A stretch of 64,000 nucleotides of DNA from Chelydra serpentina (Eukaryota; Chordata; Testudines; Chelydridae), in contig JBAIAC010000059.1 in NCBI GenBank assembly GCA_037349315.1, positions 4,862,001 through 4,926,000 of the forward strand. Reading direction: 5' to 3'. The notes beneath the pieces were generated by a model, which worked only from the letters and a program-made list of their open reading frames with translations, had not been told where the DNA came from and searched no databases. Every line of letters starts with the position of its first letter. The first letter of the stretch is position 1. The position numbers were made by a program, and so were the translations under genes. Below are positions 43,665 to 54,781 of the stretch, piece by piece.

Positions 43665-46600
43665 CCTTGACTTCAATGGAACTTCAACACATGCTTAAAG
43701 TTAAGCTTGTGCTTAAGTGCTTTGCTGAATCAGGGCATAATAGATCAGAGTTTGGGCTGGATATCCTGCTATTCAAATATGGTGGTGGTTTAATCCGTAC
43801 ATTTCACCTTTTATATTTCTTTTCCTACATGTTTTTGTCCTACAGTATCTCTCTTTCAAATTCAGCTAATGTTTCCTGGTCATTTCTTTGGTTGTAACCA
43901 TCTTACTAGCTACATGTTAGAGTGTGATAAAGATATTTTGAATAGTAACTTGCTCTGTGAATAGTCCCAATTAAGTCAATGGGGGAAAGTGCTACTTAAC
44001 ATGATTAAAAATATCATAATCTGCCCTTTGGGTGTTATCAGAGAATAGTTAGGGTTCATTTGAAACTTGGCATACTTTTAGTTATTTCAAAACCACATTA
44101 CACGACAGATAATTCTGCACAAAAGTAAGAATGAGTATCACATTTTTAAATTAGACAGAAATCGTGCAAGTCTTGTCCAAGATTCCTTGTTGAGCTGTTT
44201 GTACTGAATTTTCAGCATAGAAATATTATTATGGATGATATTGTGCACAATTAATGGAATGGACAATGATAGCTAGGTATAATAATAATACATGAATAAA
44301 AGCTTTATCCTGGCAACTAGCATTCAAGAAGAAACATTTAAATATTTTGAAGAGAGAAATGCAAAAGACTTTACTTTTGGTAAGTTACAAGGAAAGATAT
44401 GTCAGCATCATCCCACTGTTCCCTCTTACAATTTATTTTGGTGCTGTCATACAGTAAATGTCACCAGCAAATTCAGTATATTGAATATTTGTCCTATTTC
44501 CTCATATCTGGAATATTTGGCAGTGGATTTGAGACTTCTGTATGTTCAGTTCACAAGAAAAACCTAGAAATATGTGATGTTGATTTGATCCTGGAACTGA
44601 CCCCCAGAGTTAAGCCTCTTCCTAGGCACACTGCTGACGTGGAATAGATGTCAATTATGAAGACATCTAACAGAAAGGGATATTTGACTCAGTTTGGACA
44701 GTGGAAGGGGATTCGAATAAAGCATAATCCACAAATTAGGAAGTACAAATTACTGTGGTTCATTTAATAATTACCTTTTTTTTTTTTAAAAAAAAAGGGC
44801 TCCTTTCCTCTTTCTACAGTTAGTTGTATTCCCACTTTTAATATCGCATTGAAGCTAAAATCTAATTAATTTCTCCATCACTGGCCAGTGTGGGAAGTTA
44901 TGCTTGAGCATAGACTTCAATGCAAAGTGCATTTCTGCAGCGTAATAGAGTCAGAAACTCACTTAGTTTTGAAGAAATGGAGAGCAATTTTGAAGCCAGT
45001 AAAGAGTGGGTAGCAAATAGAAATTTCTAAATAGCTCAAAAAGACCTAATGGATCTCAGTGGAAGGATGATTATTAAGATGTTTAATTAGTTTTATTATA
45101 CTGCTGGCAAGCTGAAATCAGCGTTTTAATTGGCAGATGAATATTTCAAAAGTGGTGCATACTAAATTCGTATTTCTGTGGCACAAACAGTACTCATTGT
45201 CTCCTTCCCTTGTGTGTAGATACGATTAACTGCTGTTCCTCAGGTTTGCACCTGACTATGATATCTGCATTCATAAAAGATTTAAGTATAGATGTGACTG
45301 ACATATATTCCTGTGGCATGGCTAGATACTACCAATCAGAGAGAGGGACTTTTAAAACGCTGTATCAGGTTTGCACCATGTCTTGCCCTATGGTGTAAAG
45401 TCAAGAGTTTTGCAAAGGAAATAAAAACTATGCACAAGACAGTTTGTGTGAAGGATAGATACATCAAATGTTTTCTGTTTTAAAACAGGAGAAAATGGGA
45501 TATTTCTCAAAAAAAAAAAAAAAGGGAACAAAATCTGAAAAAAGGACTTGATCCCGCTTCTGGACCATGAGCATGGCCCCCTGCATCCATGAAGAGTCCC
45601 ACTTACTTCACAGAGTCCATGCTAATACAGGATCATAACCAAATTTATGAAATATGATGCATTTGTATACATTGTGCAAAATGTAATGAAGCTGTGAAAC
45701 AAGATATTCATTCACGTAAATGTGAGCCTGTAGTATATCCATAATGGGAAGAATCTTATGGTTTTTTCCCCTCACAAATATGTACACCTCATTGTTAATC
45801 TTGTGAAAGCCATTGCCTTACAGCACCTGAAGGACTGCATTAAATGCATACTGTACATGAGGGAAAATTGTATCTACATTGTATAATCCGGTGAAGATTC
45901 CACTGCAGCCATGGATTATTGTATGAAAATATATATCCATGGAGAGTTAAGAATTAAATGAGACCTGCTTCACCATTGCAATGTTGCATAGTTTCAGTGG
46001 AGTTATGCTGGCATAAAACTGGAGTAACAAATGGTGAATAATCTCAATGAATGATGCAAAACTGAGGGGAGAACTAGACAGAATATTTTATTGCACTCAT
46101 AAAATAAACAAAGAACGAAAGAAAAAAACAAAATGCCAGCTAAAATAAATGAATCTTTTAAAAATAAAAGATAATATATTAATTCTCAAAAAAATGAGTT
46201 GCCATAGTTTTTATTTTTAGGACCTGCCTTTTGAAAAACATTAAAATGGCAGCAAAAGCTTATCCTTTGTAAGCTGCTTAAAATAAAAAAAATCTGCATA
46301 AGGATTCTGTGTTATTTATCTGCAATTCCCCCTGTCAGCAGGGCGGTGGAGAGCAGATCCTAAAAAATGTCGCAGAGCACACAACAAGTTAAATTAGGAT
46401 GTCAATAATATTCCATTTGGGATACAAACTACAGTGCTGTATAACTTTATAAAAAGTCAGGCATTCCAATTAATTTTATTTTCAGTGAGTGAATAAGTCA
46501 GAATTATTATGATTATTAATAAATCTTTCACTAGAGCATAAAGGCACCACCGTTTTCAGTGGTTGCAGTCATGCTCCAATCTGGTTGATGTTCCAGCACT

Positions 46601-46847
46601 TTGCAAATCACAAGCATTTTCTCTGTAAGTAAATGGCTACCTTGGGTGAAGTCTGCAGGGGTCTCCTTTTGAAATACTCTTCTGGCTCATTTACTTCTGT
46701 AGGCTAAGTAACTCAGCAGATATGGTCAAACTTCATTAATCATTAATCAACAGGGTCTTGATCTCATAAATGGTACAGCTGTTACTTGGACAATGCAGGA
46801 GGTGGATGGGTACTTTCTTCATTTTTTTTTGTTATCTTTACGTTAAT
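43665..46847. other. Intron 2, fragments of palindromic MITEs only
   Basis: Half-palindromes such as AAAGTTAAGCTTGTGCTTAAG (about 43695), TCCCAATTAAGTCAATGGGGG (about 43964), and TGATCCCGCTTCTGG to ACAGGATCATAACC (45550-45640) are remnants of small MITEs. A T13-A9 mirror lies at about 44777-44798 and a poly(A) run at 45510-45525. No exon. Confidence 0.4.
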
Positions 46848-47288
46848 CAGGGCTGGTCCTAGACCAAATGGGGCCCCATGCGAGAAGCATCTTTGGTGCC
46901 CCCCTCCATTTGTTAAACATCTTATTTTTATTGCATTTGTAGCCCATTTCACAACTTTGATTTACAAGTTGCATGCATGATTTATCCCTGTCATACAAGA
47001 TGATAAATTTGCATGCTAGGATCTGGAAATCTGAATTTATTCATGCCACATGTATGCAAATAAAAAAAATGTGTGTCCTCTAAGCTTATAGAAACTTTTA
47101 AGAATAACTGAAATGTACTAACATCAAGAAATTGAACTGTGCACCAACATTGGATGGACCAGTATTAAATAGTGTTATAGTAGGTGACAACTTTAGAATG
47201 TTAACCCTAGTCCTTTAGTGCAAAAGCTCTTTATTTCTTGCCTTTGCTCAAGCAAATTGAAGGACAGTGCTAGAGAGGTCCGTCCAAA

Positions 47289-47434
47289 GGCATTTTCAAG
47301 TGATAAAATAGCAACGATGGCAGTCTCTCGTTGGCCATTATCAATTGAAGATATGTTTTAATGAGCCTGATCTCCGAAAAGCTGTGTTCACCACTTGTGG
47401 CTTGGCAAAGGAAGTAACAGTATTTCTTTTATAT
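47289..47434 (-). pseudogene. hAT transposase C-terminal remnant
   Basis: On the minus strand from 47383 downwards the frame reads SFSEIRLIKTYLQLIMANER and continues LPSLLFYHLK. This matches the hAT C-terminal dimerisation motif of the form ERSFSKLKLIKTYLRSTM. Just upstream, EILLLP in a shifted frame corresponds to the conserved LLTLP before it, so at least one frameshift separates them. The rest of the protein is absent. Clear relic, not functional. Confidence 0.8.
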
Positions 47435-47740
47435 TGTTGCGTAGATAGGGGTTCGATAGATACCTCTCGCGTCTCATTAAATATGTCCTTTATTAGTCAT
47501 TGCTTGAACTTTTCAAGTCTTAAAAGTACACTTTCACAATTACACAATAAAACAAGGTTCACAATATCACAGCTGGGCTTTCACTTCACTTCATTCTTAT
47601 ACCTCACCGAGTTGACTGGCAATGCCCTGCCCTGTATATACCTGCAGGGACATGGCTGACAACATTCTAGGAGGTTCAAGGAAAATTTAGTTCTCAGAAA
47701 GTCTGGAAGGTTCTGTGAGATTCTACAAAGGTCCAGAACA
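47435..47740 (-). repeat. Possible solo LTR inside the hAT
   Basis: Read on the minus strand, this piece starts TGTTCTGG (or TGTTGTC if shorter, ending 47664) and ends CGCAACA, giving TG...CA borders with TGTTG/CAACA inverted tips. It has TATA-like motifs (GGTATATACAG, GGTATAAGA) and an AATAAA followed about 45 bp later by the end, as in an LTR. No primer-binding site or polypurine tract is adjacent, and no direct target duplication is visible. It may be a solo LTR of an old retroelement or just another part of the hAT. Confidence 0.35.
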
Positions 47741-47914
47741 TTCTAGGAGGTTAGTGAAAAATGAATCCACATACGGAATACCTGAAACATTTTATTTCAA
47801 ACTTTCTATTTTCCCTTTTGTCACTAACAACAGAAACAGCACCCCGAACCCAGCAAGCTCCATCCCTAGCATCCTAGGCAGTTGCCTGACCCTAATTCCC
47901 ACTCTGATGTTAAT

Positions 47915-48974
47915 CACATGAATAAAGATCCGTTGCTGAAAGTGATACAAGTTTGTAGTTTAGGCCTCACTACTCTAAATCAACTTTATAATGAGTGAGC
48001 AAGATGAGGCACTTTAAAGAAGAATTTGCTCTCATTTCTTCCTTTGTGGTAGCCACAACTTCCACTTCCATGTCCCATAGCACACACAGAGGTTTGTTAA
48101 AACAAAACAGAAGTCAAATAGCTATATGACAATAATGTTGGCAATAACACAACATCTTTCATACAACTTTGGGGATTTAGTGGCAGGGCTCATATTTACA
48201 TGCAGCTCTATCCCCATGCTACATGCTGAAAGCTTAGGACGTCATGTTCCAGTGGCCTCTTTACCTAGGCCATTCCCTGCAGTTGTCATGCAAACAGCTG
48301 AACTTTCCATTTTATAACATAGCAACACTGTGCATATTGTTCAGCACAAAAAGCTGAGCAATTTGAAAGCAAATTACACCTGAGCACAACAATCAGGCAC
48401 TGATTGACTGCAATTCAGATTAGAACAGTATCTGTACAGACCAAGACTACAGCCTGCTTAAAACAAAACACATGTACACAACCTAATAGATTTGGTTTGG
48501 TGAATTAATGCATATTTGTTTTAAACTAAGTGTCCAGTTAACAGCAGTAATTTAAAGTGGGGTGTGCTGTAAACTAATATACCCCAATATGTCTTTCTAA
48601 TGTGGAGCCACCAAACTCAGGCCACCAGGTCGACAACTGTGAGCAGACCTCTCTTTGGGGTGGCTTTGGCACAACAAACCATCTAGCTTCATATTTCACT
48701 CTTAACTTTTGGTAAACTGCTTCTAAATGCAACCACCACAGTAGTATTCCAGGTGTGGTCTTCCCTCTATAACTGTATGGGTTTGATTGTCTTCTCCTTT
48801 GCACTAGTGTAAATGGGGAGGAACTCAGTGGAAGTCAATGGAGGGTAAAGCATGTGTGAGAATAGAATCAGGCTCTACATTTCAGTGAATTAAATGTGTC
48901 ATTAAAGTGCTCCACGTATACAAGTTAAATTTATAACATAGGAGATGGTTTTAAAAATGTACAGTTATCTTTTG
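47915..48974. other. Intron 2, unrecognised
   Basis: Nothing identified. A short GTAAATGGGGAGGAACTCAG-type motif near 48812 may be a MITE fragment. Confidence 0.4.
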
Positions 48975-49245
48975 CTGTGAGCCTCTCATATCTCACAAGC
49001 TAAGTAGGGTTGGATTAGGTCAGTATTCGTATAGATAGCCACAGAGATAAACACTGGGTACTGTAGGACGGGGCACTGGTGATTTAGTAGGTAGACTTTT
49101 TCCTCTGAGTTTGTATTGAACCAATGCTCCAGAATGGTGCTGAGGGCTTCGGTGCTGCTGAAGCTCGTATCATTTGACAGAACATAAAAATAAGGTGCTG
49201 ATCATTTGTAGTCATTAAATTTCCCATGGCACTGTTCCAAACTGG
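48975..49245 (+). repeat. 5S-rRNA-derived SINE
   Basis: CTCACAAGCTAAGTAGGGTTGGATTAGGTCAGTATTCG followed by CACTGGGTACTGTAGGAC matches the internal promoter half and 3' end of 5S rRNA (GAAGCTAAGCAGGGT, TTAGTACTTGGATGG, CCGGGTGCTGTAGG) with many changes. The body then includes CCAATGCTCCAGAATGGTGCTGAGG and TCATTTGTAGTCATTAAATTTCCCATGGCAC, a pattern I recall from SINE3/Deu-type SINEs. The 5S gene itself is not intact. Subfamily is uncertain. Confidence 0.7.
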
Positions 49246-52174
49246 AAAACTACATCACATTGTACAGGACTTTACAGAAATGGTTATTTTTCACTAGCGG
49301 AGCTACAGTGCTGTGTTAGGTTGTTTGTGTGGTCAAATAGTTGACAAATTTAATTTCAGAGGTAGTGAGTCTCATAATGTTTCTGTATATGGCTCATGAT
49401 TTATGAGGTCTTGGAGTTAGGAATTCCACTGTGTGTTTTTAAAGAACCAAAATGTAGCACACAAAAGTGGTGGGCAGTTGATTGTGTAAATGAGGTGAAT
49501 TCCTGTTATAAAGAAAGTACTATAATGAAGCTGTGTCATGTCATCACATAGTTGCATTGAGATGTTGTTGTTTTGTATCCCAATATGAGAACACTAGGAA
49601 AAAATATCTTGCTGAGAGGTATGCGAATTTATGGGACTCACTTCACACGGGTTGGTATCCCTTACAATTCTTTCTAGAATCTCAGACTGAAACTCAGTCA
49701 GTCATCTGGTTTCACATAAGCATATGAAACAATGCATTATCACTTGGTGTTGATGCAAAATGTTAGATCATGCCAGATTCTCGCAAAAGGTTTGCGAACT
49801 GTAGTGAATCTTTCAATAAGCACGGACTTAATTTCCAGTTTATTATAAAGCCAGAGAAGTTCCATGAGGCTGTGGGGTTTTTAATGACACCCTCACCCCA
49901 CACTAGTGAATTAAACTAAGATACATGTGCAGGTTGACCCAATCAAAGGTAAATTCAGAAGCAGTAGAGAAATCAGTCTGAAATGACTATTCAGTCATTA
50001 AATCCATGATCCAACACCGTAATTAGGGAAGTGTGTGAAAGATAAAAGGGATGGAAAATGTCAGGTATATATTTTGAGGGGTTTTGGAGGTGGGGAAACC
50101 TCTAAGTAAGCCCATAAGTTATAAGACTGCATTTTTAATCTTCAAAGACTTTCTTAATGTCCAATGGTATGCCACATCCTGATGTTTCTGCTGAATTGCA
50201 GTCCCTCCTTACCCTGCATTTTATGCTATTCGAAGTATCATTCTAGGAAGAAGAAAGCAGTTTGATGACAATACCATGGTTCTGTGTTAATCTTTGATTA
50301 GCGGTGGAATTGACTACCCTTTATGAAGACTGGGCTATGTTTAGTGTTGAGGCTGTATACTTTGCAGAATGTGCCAAACCCAGTTCAACCTAGCTGAATC
50401 AAAGCCCCTTGACTTCTGTTTTACACTATTCGGTGGTTAAAAATTAAAAACTATTCCCTGATAGGGCAGGTTGGAATATGATGAACAGTTTTCATGAACT
50501 TTTTTCACAAGTTTTACATAACGTTTGGAAAAATGTTGACCTGCTGTTCTCACCAGCAAGCACTGGTTGACATAGACTCAACACGAAATTGACTCTTGCT
50601 TAGGACAGATAGTGGGGAACCAGAGGAGGTAAGATAGTAATAACTGAATGAAAAGGAAGGAGATGAGGGCTTACATGTAAACCTCAAAAAGTAAGTTTTT
50701 AAAATGATATAAGCACTTACTTTCCTAATAAAACACACTGATAAGTGCTGCATTATGAGAGGTTGCATACACTCACAGTGCCTCTCTAGTGTGAGGTATA
50801 CCAAAGTTTTCTACTAAATATGTGTAGTAGTAAAATTTGCAATTAGTTCATAACTCTCAATAGCCAATCAGTTTTTCTTTCAAATGTGTTCCTTGCCATA
50901 ATACTCACTAAGACCTATTTTCATACAATATTTCATGTTTTTAAGTATAGCAACTGTTTTTAATTACCAGTGTGGAAAAGGTGCATGGCAATTTTTAAAA
51001 ACTGAAATAATCTATTTTTTCCTCTATGCAGTGAAGATTACAGTACAAAGAGGATTTTATTCAAACTTTTAAAAAATTGCCTTTGTCTAGAGATTGAGAG
51101 TCAAATCCTGGCCCTGCTTTGGTGGCGCAAAAGGATCATAAAAGGATTCCCATGCTGGCACAGAGTCGCAAAAGCAGTGCTTATGTCATCCCTGCATGGG
51201 TGAAGGGAATAGGGCAATCTTGGGGTGTGTCTGTGCCAGGACATTCCCCAGGTGTCAGAATGCCAGTCAGTGCGGTGGGCAATATATGTAAATTAGAACA
51301 GCCTTGAGGGTGCTCTAATTTACATCAGGGAGAGGGGATCAGGGATACATGAGGGATACACCTCAGTATCTGGGAAGCATGAAGGAGAATTAAAGCCACC
51401 TTCATTCCCACCCTCTGCTCTTGTGTTCAGCACAGCTCATCTAGACCCAAGGACTTCATAGGATGCACTTAAAAGAAATTGATGAATATATAAAAATAGG
51501 GTTACTATTGAAACTGTTGTGCAGCTGTAATATATAATGGTATATAATCCTTAGGGAATGGGCAATATTTATTCATGACTTCCAGTGACTTGTAAGGCAC
51601 ATATCAGATTTTGTTCTTATAACCTATTTGCTCTTTTCTGATATTGCAAGAGTAGGAGTAATCCTATTCTGCTTGTAATGGAAGATTTAATTACACTTGA
51701 TTGTACTTGGTTTAGACTGTTTATCTCAGACCTATTTTATTTAAAGTTAATGTTTTGCTTTTCAGAGAGGAGAAGGCTAGGAAAAAGGGGACAGAGGAGG
51801 TAGATAAAAGAGCAAACAAAGCCTGGAAATGGAGAAAAGTTATATACCATGACCCATCTTAAGCAAAGTCCAAGGTTCCTACAAAAATTAGTTACCTATT
51901 GTATGTTGTCATTATCTAAAGATTGAAGAACATTTTACTGGGAGCTTCATGGAGATATTTGAGAGTGGTTGGTAGGGCAGTGGATTCAGTATTGTGGGAA
52001 CCCCAGGTGTATGTATATAGCAGGAAATTGCAGTCAGTAAATTACCCCAAATGTCAATCCTGCATGTGAAGAAAACCTGACCACACGTTTTGATAAGTCC
52101 CAGTTTTATCATTAAGGTGATCATTAACTGTCTGTAAGAGAGCAGTGAGCCGTTTGGCTATGTGAAGTGTCTTG

Positions 52175-52176
<2 letters not shown>
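49246..52176. other. Intron 2, nothing recognised
   Basis: Mostly AT-rich unassigned sequence. 51090-51330 is slightly GC-richer with loosely mirrored CTGTAATTTACAT-type ends but no firm element. Confidence 0.4.
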
Positions 52177-52216
<40 letters not shown>

Positions 52217-52231
52217 AAGTGTGTGTGTGTT
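52177..52231. repeat. (GA)n-(GAAA)-(GT)n microsatellite
   Basis: About 18 GA units, an AAAGAAA transition, then six or so GT units. Confidence 0.95.
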
Positions 52232-53195
52232 CTGGTTTTTAAAATAACCTAGTTTTATTATCCTTAAAGATTATCCACACTTACTTACAATGATTAGACT
52301 ATCTGACTTAGTACTGGGATACATAATGTAAAGACAGTGGAATTATAAAGTGCCCTTTTTTCCAAATATCTAGTATCCCAAAGGGTGAACTCTGGGGATT
52401 GTTTTCTGAACCCGACTGATAATATGAAAGATCTGTAAAGTGTCTGCACAAAGTTGGCTGGATATTAAGTTGGTTTTGAAACATTATGTTCCAGATTAGC
52501 TGTAAAGATTTCAGTGACTATTGCAAAATAAACCAAATTGGTCTAAGAGTTCACCTTTATTACAGAGTATGAAAGAGATTTGGGATTTCCTTTCTGGGAT
52601 AACAGACTTGGATATAACACACATACAACCACTTTCTATGCTAGCGTGTGTGTTTTTTTCCATTCTGTACAATCCATGACCAAAGGAGTTTGATTATAGA
52701 ACTAATGCAAGTGGGCCAGAAATTCCCGTAGGTGGGAATATGCAAGGGAGAAATGAAGGTGGCAAACTGGTAATTTCAGGATAAAACACTGAAATTCTGT
52801 GGCAACAGCCAATGAACCTGGCTAGCATAGAAGAAAGCATCAACCATCAGAATACTATTGCATTGCCCTCCTATCACAGGTCGGAAAAGGGGTCACAAAA
52901 GGAATTATTTGTTTTTCAGATTTGTTTATAGAAAACCAGTGTAATATTAGTGGAGGACTCTGGGGAGGAACTCTAAGAGCCAGCTTGTGATTTTCTTTAT
53001 GACATCAAATAGTCTCTCGCTCCATGTGTAGTTCCACTGAAGTCAATGGGATCAAACATTATTAATCATGAGTCAAGTTGTTTGAATCTGTCCCTAAACT
53101 TATTTTCATCAAATGTAACAGACTTGTGGCTACTCCTTTATGGATAATAAAATAGCTTTCGAATTGCCTCAAACAGGCATTTCTTTGTACTTACG

Positions 53196-53400
53196 TAGAA
53201 CCTTCCATCAGAGGATTTCAATGGGCTTGCCTGAATTAAGTGTCATAACACATCTCTATGGAGATGAGCATTATAAACCCATTTTACAGAAAAGTAAGTT
53301 GTGAAGCAATTTATTCAAGGTCACAGATCACATTTCGAGTGTAGCTGTGAACAGAACTCAGGAGCTCTGTCTCCCAGGGTTCTGCTGTCAACACAGTGTC
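53196..53400 (-). repeat. MIR/CORE-like SINE
   Basis: TAAACCCATTTTACAGAAAAGTAAG, TTTATTCAAGGTCACAGATCAC and GGAGCTCTGTCTCCCAGGG follow the minus-strand SINE core. More diverged than the copy at 16216. Confidence 0.6.
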
Positions 53401-54462
53401 TCCTAAATCAAGCATGTTTGATGAACATGAATCTTTCCTTGTATGTACAGTGTGGCTATGCCGTAAACACTCAACATTTGTAAAATGTATAAAATTCACT
53501 TCAAGAGAACAAAATTTAACACCAATTCTAAAATGCAGGCACATCATATAACAGTATTGCCCATTTCATGAGGCCTGCATACAAAACATTAATTCCAACA
53601 TCACTAGCAACTGCATCAGTCTATATCAGAAAGACAGGCATGCCCTCCATTAAAAGATTAAAATAGCATAAAACTACCAAATATTGCTGTTACTAAGCAC
53701 AATAAATCCTGGCCCTCCCAAAATAAAACATGGATTTGGATCAATTCTATGTATTTCATTCTGCCTATATTTTTCTCATTCTGTATCAACACACATCAGG
53801 ATGTAGGTGTACTCTTGATTAACAAAGAAGATGGCACATTGCCTGCTGAGCAATGCATAAAATGTGGGATTATGGATTTTTTAAAAAACCTGCCAAAAAT
53901 ACTCCCTTAATCTATTTAGCACGAGTCTGCTCCTTTAACTTTGAACACAATTCCCTAATTAAACTGTTCATATTCCAGATTTAAATTGCTGTCCACATCT
54001 GCTGAAAAATTATTTGTCCCCTGCTGATAGTTGGAACTGATGACTGAAAAAAAATCAGACAAAGATGTTTTTAATTTATTTGTTGAACTAACAAACTACT
54101 TTGAGCCCTTTTTTGTTTTGTAAAACATGTTTTATATCTGTGTATCTTTTAGTTAATCTTTAACCAAAATTGTATTTTTGTTGATTCTGCAAGATTGTTC
54201 TACCTATGATGGCAAAATCTTAAAAAAACCCCAACTTGTTGATCTCAAGAGATTTCTACAGTTTTGAGCTGAAATCTCATGAGTACAGCTCGCAGGATTT
54301 TTGGTACCATCAACTCCAAACCCTAGTGTAAATATTACAGTGACTGCTGCTCTATAAATACCTAGGATAGATGTAACAGATAGCTTTGTTTAGCCTCAAA
54401 ACTGACCGAGGCATCAAACTGATCCTGATCTGAGCACCATCTTCTGGACCCATGACTAGTTT
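53401..54462. other. Intron 2, nothing recognised
   Basis: AT-rich. No repeat or exon assigned. Confidence 0.45.
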
Positions 54463-54470
54463 CTGCCAGT

Positions 54471-54773
54471 CAGGGGTGGCTCCAGGCACCAGCGCAGTAA
54501 GCGCGTGCCTGGGGCGGCAAGCCGCGGGAGACGGCCTGCTGGTCGCTGTGAGGGCGGCAGTCAGGCGGTCTTTGGCGGCATGCCTGTGGGAGGTCCGCCG
54601 GACCCACGGTTTCGGCGACAATTCAGCGGCGAGCACGGCGAACGCGTGGGACCAGCGGATCACCCGCAGAAATGCTGCCGAATCCGCGTGACCAGTGGGC
54701 TGCCCGCAGGTGTGCTGCCGAAGACGCTCTGACTGCCGTGCTTGGGGTGGCAAACAACATAGAGCCGCCCCTG
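54471..54773. mobile_element. GC-rich hAT MITE (CAGGGGTGGCTCCAGG)
   Basis: 303 bp with 8-bp duplications CTGCCAGT (54463-54470) and CTGCCAAT (54774-54781). The left end is CAGGGGTGGCTCCAGG and the right end on the other strand is CAGGGGCGGCTCTATG. The interior is CpG-rich (GGCGGC-type). Frames on both strands are chance. Confidence 0.88.
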
Positions 54774-54781
54774 CTGCCAAT

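Larger units (their letters stand above)
46848..47906 (-). mobile_element. Decayed hAT transposon with transposase remnant
   Basis: Begins CAGGGCTGGTCCTAGACC and ends, on the other strand, CAGAGTGGGAATTAGGG. The flanking 8-mers ACGTTAAT (46840-46847) and ATGTTAAT (47907-47914) differ at one base, fitting a hAT insertion of 1059 bp. Minus-strand coding remains of the transposase C-terminus are at about 47289-47434. Most of the transposase is missing. An LTR-like sequence (47435-47740) appears to be inserted in it. The weakly matched ends make the right border less certain than the left. Confidence 0.65.

Noticed and set aside
47345..47659. 104-codon plus frame
   Set aside because: Antisense to the hAT transposase relic and the LTR-like piece; no domain.
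48983..49072. Functional 5S rRNA gene
   Set aside because: Too many substitutions in the internal control region and it is followed by a SINE body, so it is a derived SINE head.
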